Positions 1-12,709 of a stretch of DNA of 64,000 nucleotides are shown here, piece by piece; position 1 is the first letter of the stretch; the number at the start of each line of letters is the position of its first letter. Made by a program: the position numbers and the translations under genes. The notes under the pieces are model-generated. The model was not told the DNA's origin. It saw only the letters and a list, made by a program, of their open reading frames with translations, and did not search any database. Source of the stretch: Halictus rubicundus (Eukaryota > Arthropoda > Insecta > Hymenoptera > Halictidae); the NCBI RefSeq assembly GCF_050948215.1, contig NC_135149.1, positions 12,939,001 through 13,003,000 on the forward strand, in the 5' to 3' direction.

Positions 1-2
1 TC

Positions 3-3000
3 ATGATCGATCAAACGCCGCTCAGCAAATGCTTCGCGCTGCTCGTCCTAGTTTTCGCGGTCACTGCCATCCCTACCAATTACTCGGACATTGATCTGCC
101 GGATGATCACATCAAGTATTACTTCAACTCTTTTCCCACGCTCGCTGAACAGTGCCGCAACGACACCGCCTGCCCCTACAAGGTAATTAACCATTTATCG
201 CATACCGTAATCTTCCGATTTCTGTGAAAATTTCTGCACCGAAACTGCGCTTATAGCGAAGGGCACTATTCGACCTCTTGTCGCTCGAGGACGTAGAAAA
301 GGGTAGTGTATAAATAACACGTTGATATCAGCGTGTCCGTGAGGCAATACGCTGAGAAGACCTGTTTTTATTTTGTATTATTTTCTTATGATAGTTTCAC
401 TGGATACATTCGTGACATTTTTCTGATTGAAACGACTCCAAACGCGGCACAGTTTGGATCGACTCGTTTAATTCGCAATACATTAAAAACTCGATTATCC
501 GAACTTCTCGGAAGAACATGATTAATTAATTTGTACAAGGAACCGTGTTGTATATCAATCTTTTTCGATTCAAGTGTTTAATTATAAAATCGCATTCGCA
601 TAGTTCAGATATCATCGGTTCGGATAATCGAGGTTCTATTAAATTAAGTAAACATGCTTCGAATTATGTCATGTTTGGCCTCATTTTAATCAGAAAAATG
701 TAATAAATATTCCAGTAAAAGTTTCATTAAAAAATAATTAAACACAAAAATGTTTAATTGTAACTTCTACATTATGGCTAGATTACGAACTTGATGTATT
801 TATGATAAAAAAGAATAGGTTAAATACAAAACTAGAAAAACGTTATAAGAATTTAAGGATATTGTTGCATTATTTTTGACTTTGTAAGATGATTAAAAAG
901 AGAAAATACAGTTTTTATTTTACATAAAAATGCGCAGTCTAGTTACGACTCTCGCAAAACGTTGTAAATAGTGCGTGCGAGCAGGAGACTTTCTCAGGAC
1001 TACTTATCGAATGTTTCTGTATAATTGGAGGATACACTTCACCGTCCCAACGTCTAACGCGATTTCACATAATTAACAAAGAATTTCTGTTGGAAAAACA
1101 TTTTGTCGAACTTAGGACAGTCTAGACACGAAAGCTTGCTGGGGTTACGAGTTGGATTGCAAGCACAAAGATTCGTTTTCGGCTGCTCGGTGTCCAGGTG
1201 ATCACAAAGGATGGGTGACCTCGAAGAAGGCACAATTAGAGACATTTTATGCTCAAGGCGATTTCGGCTACGTTCGTGATCAGCGGAAAGAGATGTCGAT
1301 CTTTTGCGAGCCATTATTTCTCGTGAGTTTAATTTAAAAATATTAATAACACGATAAAAATTTAATTTTGATTGACATAAGGGTTTTCTTTAAAGGACGA
1401 TTCATCTCTAGAATGCTCGGAGCACATGAGATTTTGTAGAGCGAGGAATATAATGATCAATTTTACGGATTTGCTCGAAAGAAAGGATCCTATTCGATAC
1501 AAAATGGACGTTTTAAGCGAGGGTCAAATCGGCGGATACTGCACGTAAGTGAGACAAACGAGAATCCTAAGAAGAAATTTTACATTTCGTTTAATCATGC
1601 AGATTGAACGAGAAAAGACTGGAAGCTAACGCGGATCACATAAGTCCTCTGCAATCGTGGGGACCAGAATTAAGAAACTTCCGGAAGCTACATCGACCGC
1701 CGATCGTCAACAACGACTGTGATATAGTGATCGAGAAGCCCACGTACATTATGAAGATTGACGCCAGTAAGTGGAATAATTTACGAAACGGTGAATTACG
1801 CGAGCGTGGTCACAAAAAATTTTCACGTCCGTTCATCTGTTGAAGTACGTTTGTTTCAGTAGTAAACATGTACCATCACTTTTGCGACTTTTTCAATTTG
1901 TACGCATCATTGCACGTAAACCTCTCGCACCCCGCCGCCTTCAGCACTGATAATCACATAATGATCTGGGAAAGCTATAGGTAATTGACACCGACCTAAT
2001 AAAAATACCGAGAGGCATTAGACAGTAATAAGTTCTATCGCACTTTCAGCTACCGGTCTGCGTTCCAAGACACCTTCGAGGCTTTCACGAGAAACCCGCT
2101 GTGGGATTTAAAAACGTTCCGAGGAGAAACCGTCTGCTTCAAGAACCTCGTGTTCCCGTTACTACCTCGCATGATCTTCGGCCTCTATTACAACACGCCT
2201 CTTGTATTATGATCTATTTTAATCCACGAAATTCGAGATTAGAATATTTTGCTAAAGAACAAAATATTTTAGATCTACGGCTGTGAACAGAGCGGATTGT
2301 TCAAAGCGTTCGGCGACCATGTGTTGCACAGACTCCGTATACCTCTTCACGAAAGAAAGAACCAAAGGATACGTGTCACTCTGCTCAGCAGAGACACGCA
2401 ATATAGGAGAATTTTGAATGAAGACGAACTGGTGAAAGCGCTGAAGCAGAATCCCGAATATAAAGTCAAAAAAGTAATTTTGAAAATATCGACAAATTTT
2501 TGTTAGAATTTCGAAGGGAACATCAAACGATTCTCCGTTTTTCAATACATTACTGGAACATACAGGTCTAAGAACAGGACTAAAATTAAATGACCAATTA
2601 AAATCACAAACGCTATTATTTCAGGTAGTATACAATAAAAAAGTTCCATTCAAGAAGCAACTAGAGATTACGAGGAACTCTGACATCTTCATTGGAATTC
2701 ACGGAGCTGGCTTGTCGCATTTAATGTTCTTACCATACTGGGCAGCTGTGTTTGAAATGTACGTACCACTTATTTAATCCCTCATTATCTTTCGACTTAT
2801 GAATGACTATGATTTAGATACAACTGCGAGGATCCAGGATGTTACAAGGATCTAGCCCGATTGCGCGGCGTGAAGTACTTCACGTGGGAAAATACGTCGA
2901 AATTGGTGCAACAAGATCCCGTAAGCGATCATTTCGATTTTAATACCACAAACAAGGGCTGAAGTTCATGATTATTAAAAAAGAATAATTTATATATTAC

Positions 3001-3266
3001 AGGGAACGCACCCTGACGGAGGAGCCCACGCGAAATTCACGAATTACAGTTTCGACGTTAACGAGTTCCTCCGTATAGTAGCCCAAGCCAGGGATCACGT
3101 GAGAACTCATAGTGAGTTCAAGAATTTCATGAGTAAACAAATCCGAAGCAAGAGATCTGACGTGAAGAACGAAAGAAGCGCGAGTAACGTGAGAGTAATC
3201 GAAACGCACGAGTCGGAGAAGCAAGCTAAACCGAAGCCTGTCGTTCAATCCAAAGATGAACTATAA
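3..3266 (+). CDS. EOGT: EGF-domain O-GlcNAc transferase, ten exons
   Basis: Transfers O-linked GlcNAc to EGF repeats of secreted and membrane proteins in the ER lumen (GT61 family, known biology). Exons that I can join with GT-AG borders: 3-182, 1116-1322, 1396-1544, 1603-1766, 1860-1980, 2050-2203, 2273-2473, 2625-2758, 2818-2920, 3003-3266. Phases agree at every junction and give 558 residues, close to the vertebrate enzyme. A hydrophobic stretch at residues 10-22 fits a signal peptide. The family signatures are present: ACWGYE near residue 66, CDIVIEKPTY, NMYHHFCDF near 236-244, LLPRM, HGAGL at 418-422 and YNCED. The last four residues are KDEL, an ER-retention signal, followed by TAA. The start ATG is only 2 bp inside the window, so an upstream exon or start cannot be excluded, though the signal peptide makes this start likely. 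The donor at 2758/2759 is GTACGT; I chose it because it restores the frame into YNCED. Confidence 0.95.
183..1115 (+). other. EOGT intron 1 (933 bp)
   Basis: AT-rich, with donor GTAATT and acceptor TTAG. The other EOGT introns are only about 58-151 bp, so this is the sole large one. I see no coding segment, RNA gene or tandem repeat in it. Regulatory content is possible because it is the first intron, but no specific site is recognisable. Confidence 0.7.
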
Positions 3267-3541
3267 TGAATTCTTAGACAACGAATTTCCCTAACAACGA
3301 ATTTTAACATTGGCTAGCGCTACAATTGAACAAACAACTTGTTACCAATTAAGTTACTATTTACTTGTTTTTATACCGATATATGTACATACTTATTTTG
3401 ATTAAAAAAAAAGAAGACAGAACAAGTATGGAATACAATGTGATATGTCTAATGGCAATGATACAAAACGTTTTGACGCTGTAAGTATATTTGTCCTGCA
3501 GATATACAAAAATTCCCTGACATTTAATTAGTATAAAAGAA
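3267..3541. other. Tail-to-tail 3' spacer between EOGT and PIGW
   Basis: Only 275 bp separate the two stop codons. ATTAAA at 3401-3406 (plus) and ATTAAA on the minus strand (TTTAAT at 3523-3528) are candidate poly(A) signals. The minus-strand signal lies just past the PIGW stop, so the 3' ends may overlap little. Confidence 0.5.
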
Positions 3542-5104
3542 TTACAATTTAATCTGTATCTGCTTCCTGTACAGGAATAATACTGATAGTATGTTTAGAG
3601 CCATGTAAGCGATAAGTATTTGTAGAGCTCTGGACTGACTTACATGCAACGTAGGCACTAGCATGTTAACGCCACCGGTCATCAAGTTTGCTAATAGGAA
3701 GAAGAACAGACCGTTATAGTTCACAGCTTCCAATATCTCGATCGTAATCACATTTTTCTCGGATTGTTCGGGCACGCGTTCTCGTTTATTTCTTAGGTCC
3801 GCTTTGTGAGTTTTGGTCTTTCGTTCAGTAACATCTGGGTGCGTCATTGCGCGAATTAAAATGTCCGTAATTATCTCTATTAGTAACAATAGCGTAAGAA
3901 ACATGACGCCCAAGGTGAGTATCCACATGCAATAGCCAGCGTTCGCTAATCGTCGTGACACCTTAAAGTAGGAATCGCAGAACAAGGTGGCCGCACAGGT
4001 CTGCGCCGCTATCAACGACAATTTGATGCATAATATCATCGATTCGTTGTAACTCGCGTCCAGACTGTATCCGAATAATTTCATATTGATCGTTTTGTGC
4101 GTGTACTGCGTCGAGCTTTGAACGTACGAAATATAGTACGTGGAATGTATCAGTGTGCCCACAGCCACGCCTATCAAATAGAGCCCCACGTAGCCAGGTA
4201 CAGAGACCATTCCCTCTCTGTTGGCAGACACAAAGTCGTCCCTTGGTTTGTTGCTCAATACCCATTCTTTCAACCCTTTGGTACTTAAAATGTACTCGTG
4301 CATCGATAGAATCCAGATGCCTGATAGCAAATAATACTTTGAACTAATTGTGCTGGTTATGGAGCTGGTGAATAGTTTAACAAAGGCAAGCGTTATGAAG
4401 AAATTCCAGTGTATACCATACTCCGTTACATGCTTTTGGTATCCGATAAGTTCAATGGCAACAGAACGACCAAAACCCAGTATCAAAAGGGGAATACAGC
4501 TCTTTGCGGATTGCTTGATGTTCTTTGATAATGTACAAACGAACCCCATTCTCTGCTTTGGAGCAAAAGCTTTGGCTTCCGGTGCTACTAAGGCATTTGT
4601 TAGTACAAATAATCCTACACCAGTGTCCATTAAACTGTATCCAAATACTTCAGTTTTGGCAAACTTACGAGGAAAGATGCGAAAGTCTATGGCTAATATA
4701 CATATCGATGTTATAATGTTGGTCAGTGCTCTGAAATTTGTTATAAATGGCTTTCTAGCCTGGCTAGGCCTGCTACTGCTACCTGACGAGTTTGGATTAA
4801 GTCCAAGTACTAAAACATTAATAATAGATATAGATAGCATGGCGCAGCACACAGTTATAATGTACTCTGACAATACAGTACAACATAAGATGGATGGAAT
4901 TACAAGAAGTACAAATTCTATCATTACTTTAACATTCCTATGGACAAGATTTCTTAGAAGACCTAGTGTAGTAGTGGTTAGAAGAATACTACATATGTTT
5001 GGCATGATCGCGTGCACAACTTCTCTGGCTGTAGTTCCACCATGATTGGAAACGAATGCTTCTTGTTCTTGACGATAAAGGTTTTTGTTCCATACATTTG
5101 ACAT
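3542..5104 (-). CDS. PIGW: GPI inositol acyltransferase (PIG-W/GWT1), intronless
   Basis: Acylates the inositol ring of GlcN-PI during GPI-anchor synthesis in the ER membrane (known biology of PIG-W/GWT1). One open frame of 520 residues on the minus strand, close to the roughly 500 of the human protein. Family marks: EAFVSNHGGTT at residues 15-24; the RKPFITNFRALTNI block at about 117-130, followed by IDFRIFPRKFAKTE and the LMDTGVGLFVLTNA helix; near the C-terminus FFFLLANLMTGGVNM. Many hydrophobic segments of membrane-span length run through the protein, as expected for a polytopic ER enzyme. The first ATG fits the family start, a few residues before the EAFVSN motif. No frameshift or internal stop is seen. 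The gene is convergent with EOGT, 275 bp away. Identity is confident; the spans were judged by eye. Confidence 0.93.
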   Translation of the reverse strand: MSNVWNKNLYRQEQEAFVSNHGGTTAREVVHAIMPNICSILLTTTTLGLLRNLVHRNVKVMIEFVLLVIPSILCCTVLSEYIITVCCAMLSISIINVLVLGLNPNSSGSSSRPSQARKPFITNFRALTNIITSICILAIDFRIFPRKFAKTEVFGYSLMDTGVGLFVLTNALVAPEAKAFAPKQRMGFVCTLSKNIKQSAKSCIPLLILGFGRSVAIELIGYQKHVTEYGIHWNFFITLAFVKLFTSSITSTISSKYYLLSGIWILSMHEYILSTKGLKEWVLSNKPRDDFVSANREGMVSVPGYVGLYLIGVAVGTLIHSTYYISYVQSSTQYTHKTINMKLFGYSLDASYNESMILCIKLSLIAAQTCAATLFCDSYFKVSRRLANAGYCMWILTLGVMFLTLLLLIEIITDILIRAMTHPDVTERKTKTHKADLRNKRERVPEQSEKNVITIEILEAVNYNGLFFFLLANLMTGGVNMLVPTLHVSQSRALQILIAYMALNILSVLFLYRKQIQIKL

Positions 5105-5309
5105 TTTTATCAGAGGAATAATTAGTATTCTCGATACTACGCAACGCCCTGGAAGAAGATATTTTTAATCTGTTGTTGAAATTTTTGACATAAATTGCTC
5201 ATAATGTATAATATTCAAATTTCGAAGACCTTCAAGAATCAAATATTTTGATAAACTTACTTTAAAATACATAATTTTAATTCATAGTACCCGAACCGGC
5301 TTATCATGT
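5105..5309. other. PIGW 5' flank
   Basis: About 200 bp of AT-rich DNA upstream of PIGW before the first repeat module. It probably holds the PIGW 5' UTR and core promoter, but I recognise no specific element. Confidence 0.4.
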
Positions 5310-6190
5310 CAAGTAAAGTCACAGACGAGATAGAAGATAGACCTAATACCTTGTGGACTTTCATGGCCCAATATTCTGCTATACCGACATGGAAAAAAGA
5401 GAGTGCCAGCACAGACGAGGTATAGGCACAGACGAGGTATAGAAGTAGACCAATCACCCAATGTATTTTTCTGTCTCACGTCCGCGGGGCTCTAGAGCCC
5501 CTTATCATTTTTGTGTCACATCCTACCGTATCGGTCGGAACTAATATTATGGAACTAGTATCACAGACGAGATATAGGAGTACGCCAGTCACCTTATTAT
5601 ACTGTTTCGTGTCGCACGATATGAAATACCGAGTAATCTTAATTAGAAATCTTAATGAGAATCGAGTATCTTGTATACTTCGAATAATCATGCATAAAAG
5701 TTACTTTTACATGCTTTAAGACATGCTCAAGCATGCTTTAAAAGTTACTCTGTATCTCGAGTTCTATAATTTATTTTTACTAAATAATTAGATGGCAAAA
5801 TGGTCAAGGGAATGCTTGTTGATATCATTACCAAAAGAAATTGTTATAAACATTAAACAGCTAGAAATAACAAATGTATCAATAATCACTATCACGGCGA
5901 TCGAGATCTACCGAAATTAATTGGGGTGGGAGAGTTGCGCACCGCGTACCGCGCAACTGAACTCGGCGGCCGCGCTCGTTCAGTCAGTCGAGGTCTGGTC
6001 GAGGTGCGCACTCAGAAGCGAGCGGAAGTGCTGTGGGACCAGAAGGTCGAATATACACTTTCTGTTTTGGAATTCGTGTTCATTCAACGAACGCGGTCAA
6101 TTATTATTTCTGTGTTTTTAATTCGAATTTGCGTCGGGCCTTTTCAAAAGTTTCTCTCCTTGAAATTATATTTAAATTTAACAACTTCTC
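5310..6190. repeat. Composite dispersed element, copy 1 (short form)
   Basis: The segment aligns with 35.94-40.07 kb. Shared parts, in order: a module containing CAGACGAG(A/G)TATAG (5317-5470); the block with CACGTCCGCGGGGCTCTAGAG (5475-5500); the block to about 5760; one unit of the sequence that forms a 187-bp satellite in copy 2 (about 5740-5900); a GC-rich module beginning GTTGCGCACCGCG (5932-6050); and an AT-rich tail with TTCATTCAACGAACG. This copy has one satellite unit and an empty TTA target site at about 6094. No protein is encoded. A transposon or retroelement relic is possible; the class is unknown. Confidence 0.75.
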
Positions 6191-6766
6191 AGCCATTAGC
6201 TCGCTGTGATCTTCGTTGGTACGATTTTCGGAATCGAAGATTACACCGATTGCCCGGGTCTCACCACGTGGAGGTTGGCTGTCACGAGACCCGAAGAAGG
6301 CCAGATGAGAACTATTACTACTCAACAAAATTAGTTTAAACTATAAATCTCATCGGACCTCCTTTTACATCGATTTCCAGATTTGGCGTTAACCTACATG
6401 ATGTGACACGTCCATAGCCGGTGATTACCTATAATTTAGTGAAGTTAGAAAGCAAAAAGAAAAAGAATTAACTCAGCCGGCTATGATAGCGTGAGTCCCC
6501 TCGGTGGAAGATATTCGATGGCTCTTCTTTCTTCATCTACGCACGCAATTAGGGGCACTAATTAGTGCCTAAATAACGCCTACCTAGATGTGACTTAAGA
6601 TTCGGTTGGTTTCGAATTCGCACCTACCTAGAGGTGTTTTGAAACCGCACCGGACTTAAAATTCGACTTGTCTGTAATACACACCCACCTAGGAGTGTAT
6701 CGCCTACTTTTCGTTTACTTATTCATCTACTTTTAATTTGGTTGCTTACCATGGTAGCTTTCGTTT
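6191..6766. other. Unassigned intergenic DNA
   Basis: There is no plausible coding frame. A short run of related words (CACCTACCTAGAGGTG, CACCCACCTAGGAGTG, GCCTACCTAGATG) at 6580-6700 suggests a decayed small tandem repeat. Otherwise I see nothing. Confidence 0.4.
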
Positions 6767-7400
6767 TATCATTTAGGTACCTTTTTCTTGTTTTCATTAC
6801 TCATTTGCTCGTATACGATTATATCGTTCTTCCTACCTATGATAAATAATATCCTACCTAACGTTTCAATATTTGGCCAATTTTTTATCCATTATTAATC
6901 CACAAATGATTATCTTATGATTATGATTACTTAGGTACCTTTATCTTGTTTTGATTACTCATTTGTTCGTATACGATTATATCGTTCTTCCTATCTATGA
7001 TAAATAATATCCTACCTAACATTTCAATATTTGACCAATTTTTTATCCATTATTAATCCACAAATGATTATCTTATGATTATGATTACTTAGGTACCTTT
7101 ATCTTGTTTTTATTACTCATTTGTTCGTATACGATTATATCGTTCTTCCTACCTATGATAAATAATATCCTACCTAACGTTTCAATATTTGACCAATTTT
7201 TTAACCATTAGTAATCCACAAATGATTATCGTATCATTATGATTACTTAGGTACCTTTTTCTTGTTTCCATTACTCATTCGTTCGTGTACGATTAATTTG
7301 TTCTTCCTACCTATGCTAAATATTATCTTACCTAAAGTTTCAATATTTGGCCATTTTTTGATCCATCATTAATCCATAAATGATTATCCCCTTCAATTTC
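6767..7400. repeat. 158-bp tandem repeat, four copies
   Basis: TTAGGTACCTTT recurs with AGGTAC at about 6775, 6933, 7091 and 7249, a period of exactly 158 bp. Each unit contains GTATACGATTATATCGTTC and ATTAATCCACAAATGATTAT. The fourth copy is the most diverged. AT-rich and non-coding. Confidence 0.9.
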
Positions 7401-7857
7401 CTACCTAACATAATGATATCCCGCCCAAGTAGATATCGAAGTCCTAAAATACTTCGAAATTTGACGTGAGACACAATGGGACCCACGAAGCCATCTACAA
7501 AAGAAAGTATTGGTTAATCACAATTCAACCTGAATAGATTTCACCATTACGTTACCCACGACGATTCTTCTTCTTTTCTAGCCTAACCTATCTCAGTTAT
7601 ATTCTGGAACAGAAATATCAAATCAATATGCAGCTCAAACAAATGAAACAAACACTGCGTCAGTACCAAAATCAATGTTAATGTCATAAGTTATAAGATG
7701 TATTAATTCTGTAAGTACCGATGATAATCATTAAATTACAACTTCTGAACAGGACGTGCAGAAACATCCTAGACAATATAAGAAGCCAAGAAATGATATA
7801 TTCATTAAATCAATCCGAATTTTCGAATTTTGATCTTCATACGCGATGGGGACTATA
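7401..7857. other. Unassigned spacer
   Basis: AT-rich DNA between the 158-bp and 97-bp arrays. No gene, RNA or repeat recognised. Confidence 0.4.
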
Positions 7858-10800
7858 ATGCGCGAGCGTGACGGTCATATGTAGTGACGTTTATGATTTT
7901 TCGAGATATCGATAACGCGTGGGGGAACAGGGCACACCGATTGCCAGTTTGCGATCCGCGAACGCGACGGTCATGTACCAAAACCGATTTCATTCGTCGA
8001 GTTAACAATATTCGCGTGGGGGAATAGGGCACACCGATTGCCAGTTTGCGATCCGCGAACGCGACGGTCATATGCGGAGACCGAATTGATTCTTCGAGTT
8101 GTCGATATTCGCGTGGGGGAATAGGGCACACCGATTGCCAGTTTGCAATCCGCGAACGCGACGGTCATATGCGGTGAGCAATCCTAATCGAGTTCTTATC
8201 AATATACGAGTGGGGGACAATTAGGCATACCGTTTGCCACTATCCGATACGCAGTCGCGACTCTTATAGTCAATAAACTAAATCTAATCTATGAATTCTC
8301 ATCGTGATACGCGTGGGGGAATAGGGCACACCGATTGCCAGTTTACGATCCGCGAACGCGACGGCCATGTACGGAGACCGATTTCATTCTTCGAGTTGTC
8401 GATATTCGCGTGGGGAAATAGGGCACACCGATTGCCAGTTTGCGATCCGCGAACGCGACGGTCATGTACGGAGACCGATTTCATTCATCGAGTTGACGAT
8501 ATTCGCGTGGGGGAATAGGGCACACCGATTGCCAGTTTGCGATCCGCGAACGCGACGGTCATGTACGAAAACCGGTTTCATTCGTCGAGTTAACGATATT
8601 CGCGTGGGGAATAGGGCACACCGATTGCCAGTTTGCGATCCGCGAACGCGACGGTCATGTACGGAGACCGATTTCATTCTTCGAGTTGTCGATATTCGCG
8701 TGGGGGAATAGGGCACACCGATTGCCAGTTTGCGATCCGCGAACGCGACGGTCATGTACGGAGACCGATTTCATTCATCGAGTTGACGATATTCGCGTGG
8801 GGGAATAGGGCACACCGATTGCCAGTTTGCGATCCGCGAACGCGACGGGCATGTACGAAAACCGGTTTCATTCGTCGAGTTAACGATATTCGCGTGGGGA
8901 ATAGGGCACACCGATTGCCAGTTTGCGATCCGCGAACGCGACGGTCATGTACGGAGACCGATTTCATTCTTCGAGTTGTCGATATTCGCGTGGGGGAATA
9001 GGGCACACCGATTGCCAGTTCGCGATCCGCGTACGCGACGGTCATATGCGGAGACCGAATTGATTCTTCGAGTTGTCGATATTCGCGTGGGGGAATAGGG
9101 CACACCGATTGCCAGTTCGCGATCCGCGTACGCGACGGTCATATGCGGAGACCGAATTGATTCTTCGACTTGTCGATATTCGCGTGGGGGAATAGGGCAC
9201 ACCGATTGCCAGTTTGCAATCCGCGAACGCGACGGTCATATGCGGTGAGCAATCCTAATCGAGTTCTTATCAATATACGAGTGGGGGACAATTAGGCCGT
9301 TTGCCACTATCCTATACGCAGCCGCGACTCTTATAGTCAATAAACTAAATCTAATCTATGAATTCTCATCGTGATACGCGTGGGGGAATAGGGCACACCG
9401 ATTGCCAGTTTGCGATCCGCGAACGCGACGGTCATGTACGGAGACCGATTTCATTCATCGAGTTGGCGATATTCGCGTGGGGGAATAGGGCACACCGATT
9501 GCCAGTTTACGATCCGCGAACGCGACGGCCATGTACAGAGACCGATTTCATTCTTCGAGTTGTCGATATTCGCGTGGGGGAATAGGGCACACCGATTGCC
9601 AGTTTGCGATCCGCGAACGCGACGGTCATGTACGAAAACCGATTTCATTCATCGAGTTAACGATATTCGCGTGGGGGAATAGGGCACACCGTTTGCCAGT
9701 TCGCGATCCGCGTACGCGACGGTCATATGCGGAGACCGAATTGATTCTTCGAGTTGTCGATATTCGCGTGGGGGACTAGGGCACACCGATTGCCAGTTTG
9801 CAATCCGCGAACGCGACGGTCATATGCGGTGAGCAATCCTAATCGAGTTCTTGTGAATATACGAGTGGGGGACAATTAGGCATACCGTTTGCCACTATCC
9901 GATACGCAGTCGCGACTCTTATAGTCAATAAACTAAATCTAATCTATGAATTCTCATCGTGATACGCGTGGGGTGACTAGGGCACACCGATTGCCAGTTT
10001 GCGATCCGCGAACGCGACGGTCATGTACGGAGACCAATTTCATTCTTCGAGTTGTCGATATACGCGTGGGGAGTAAGGCACACCGATTGCCAGTTTGCGA
10101 ACCGCGAACGCGACGGTCATGTACGGAGACCGATTTCATTCATCGAGTTGGCGATATTCGCGTGGGGGAATAGGGCACACCGATTGCCAGTTCGCGATCC
10201 GCGTACGCGACGGTCATATGCGGAGACCGAATTGATTCTTCGACTTGTCGATATTCGCGTGGGGGAATAGGGCACACCGATTGCCAGTTTGCAATCCGCG
10301 AACGCGACGGTCATATGCGGTGAGCAATCCTAATCGAGTTCTTATCAATATACGAGTGGGGGACAATTAGGCCGTTTGCCACTATCCTATACGCAGCCGC
10401 GACTCTTATAGTCAATAAACTAAATCTAATCTATGAATTCTCATCGTGATACGCGTGGGGGAATAGGGCACACCGATTGCCAGTTTGCGATCCGCGAACG
10501 CGACGGTCATGTACGGAGACCAATTTCATTCTTCGAGTTGTCGATATACGCGTGGGGAGTAAGGCACACCGATTGCCAGTTTGCGAACCGCGAACGCGAC
10601 GGTCATGTACGGAGACCGATTTCATTCATCGAGTTGGCGATATTCGCGTGGGGGAATAGGGCACACCGATTGCCAGTTTACGATCCGCGAACGCGACGGC
10701 CATGTACAGAGACCGATTTCATTCTTCGAGTTGTCGATATTCGCGTGGGGGAATAGGGCACACCGATTGCCAGTTTGCGATCCGCGAACGCGACGGTCAT

Positions 10801-11975
10801 GTACGAAAACCGATTTCATTCATCGAGTTAACGATATTCGCGTGGGGGAATAGGGCACACCGTTTGCCAGTTCGCGATCCGCGTACGCGACGGTCATATG
10901 CGGAGACCGAATTGATTCTTCGACTTGTCGATATTCGCGTGGGGGAATAGGGCACACCGATTGCCAGTTTGCAATCCGCGAACGCGACGGTCATATGCGG
11001 TGAGCAATCCTAATCGAGTTCTTATCAATATACGAGTGGGGGACAATTAGGCCGTTTGCCACTATCCTATACGCAGCCGCGACTCTTATAGTCAATAAAC
11101 TAAATCTAATCTATGAATTCTCATCGTGATACGCGTGGGGGAATAGGGCACACCGATTGCCAGTTTGCGATCCGCGAACGCGACGGTCATGTACGGAGAC
11201 CAATTTCATTCTTCGAGTTGTCGATATACGCGTGGGGAGTAAGGCACACCGATTGCCAGTTTGCGAACCGCGAACGCGACGGTCATGTACGGAGACCGAT
11301 TTCATTCATCGAGTTGGCGATATTCGCGTGGGGGAATAGGGCACACCGATTGCCAGTTTACGATCCGCGAACGCGACGGCCATGTACAGAGACCGATTTC
11401 ATTCTTCGAGTTGTCGATATTCGCGTGGGGGAATAGGGCACACCGATTGCCAGTTTGCGATCCGCGAACGCGACGGTCATGTACGAAAACCGATTTCATT
11501 CATCGAGTTAACGATATTCGCGTGGGGGAATAGGGCACACCGTTTGCCAGTTCGCGATCCGCGTACGCGACGGTCATATGCGGAGACCGAATTGATTCTT
11601 CGAGTTGTCGATATTCGCGTGGGGGACTAGGGCACACCGATTGCCAGTTTGCAATCCGCGAACGCGACGGTCATATGCGGTGAGCAATCCTAATCGAGTT
11701 CTTGTGAATATACGAGTGGGGGACAATTAGGCATACCGTTTGCCACTATCCGATACGCAGTCGCGACTCTTATAGTCAATAAACTAAATCTAATCTATGA
11801 ATTCTCATCGTGATACGCGTGGGGTGACTAGGGCACACCGATTGCCAGTTTGCGATCCGCGAACGCGACGGTCATGTACGGAGACCGATTTCATTCATCG
11901 AGTTGACGATACACGCGTGGGAGAATAGGGCACACCGATTGCCAGTTTGCGTACCGCGATCCTAATCCTGGAATT
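7858..11975. repeat. 97-bp satellite array
   Basis: About 42 monomers of 97 bp. The core GGCACACCGATTGCCAGTTT recurs at 97-bp steps (for example 7932, 8029, 8126). The monomer is GC-rich and contains GCGATCCGCGAACGCGACGG, rich in short CG dyads. Two divergent monomer types occur in fixed register: one with GTGAGCAATCCTAATCGAG, then one with CTTATAGTCAATAAACTAAA and ATGAATTCTCATCGTG. Because 97 is not a multiple of three, the many overlapping open frames are by-products. The last monomers at about 11900-11975 are decayed. It is not a CRISPR: there are no unique spacers and the host is a eukaryote. Confidence 0.95.
10433..11796. repeat. Higher-order repeat pair, 680 and 684 bp
   Basis: Two adjacent seven-monomer blocks (10433-11112 and 11113-11796) carry the same ordered set of monomer variants. 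Their 4-bp length difference is the indel CATA after AATTAGG in the divergent monomer (absent near 11046, present near 11730). Earlier blocks bounded by the same ATGAATTCTCATCGTG monomer start at 8291, 9358 and 9946. Confidence 0.85.
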
Positions 11976-12700
11976 GCTATTGTAATATGCGATAGGGGAT
12001 GATGGAGGCAAGGCTGTCATAATAACGGGGAAAATCTTCTTGTGTAGAATCATCCTTCTAAGTGGGTGCCAAAACTATCGTGTAATGACGATACCTGTAA
12101 CTAAAGAATAGAACTTATGATACACTGCCTGGAACTTTACATCGAACATGATTAATAAAATAAATAAACTGCATTATTCCAATAAGTGACGATTCATAAT
12201 GTGTAATCATTTTAATCATTTTCAAGTGTTCAAATTAGCTAAATGTCTATTTGAACGAACTAAGAACTGGAATAATGAATTCAGTCATTCAATGATAAAG
12301 TAATTCAAGTACTTACGAAAAATATTTGACAACTGCGTTCGAGCTTATCCCACGGCGTATTATGTGCAAAATTATCCCACGTCGTTACATTCTCGGTAAA
12401 TGCTTAATATAGCTAAATAGCTGAAACAACAGACCCATAATTATAATATTCAATTCGTCTCTTAAATTGAACAATTAAATACAATACACTTACAAAAATT
12501 GTGGCCAACGCCTAGAAGGGGGTCCTTGTTCTACGGTGAATCATGGAAGGCTTACGACCCTTGTTTTCAAAACGACGTTTATAAAGAAAGTTGGGCAATA
12601 GAAGCGGAAAAACTAAACTCTATTTTAATCAGAAATATGTATTTCAATTCCATGTAGGGATTTCAATCTTAATTTCAAGTAGAGATTTCAATCTCCATTA
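11976..12700. other. Unassigned AT-rich spacer
   Basis: No coding frame, RNA gene or clear repeat. It changes abruptly from the GC-rich satellite to AT-rich sequence at about 12000. Confidence 0.4.
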
Positions 12701-12709
12701 GCTTCAGTA

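Noticed and set aside
7853..11630. Dozens of overlapping 60-122-codon frames on both strands
   Set aside because: They come from the 97-bp satellite. The monomer length is not a multiple of three, so frames switch at each unit, and both strands are equally open.
7858..11975. Regular direct repeats as a CRISPR-like array
   Set aside because: There are no unique spacers, the unit is a contiguous satellite, and the flanking genes are eukaryotic.
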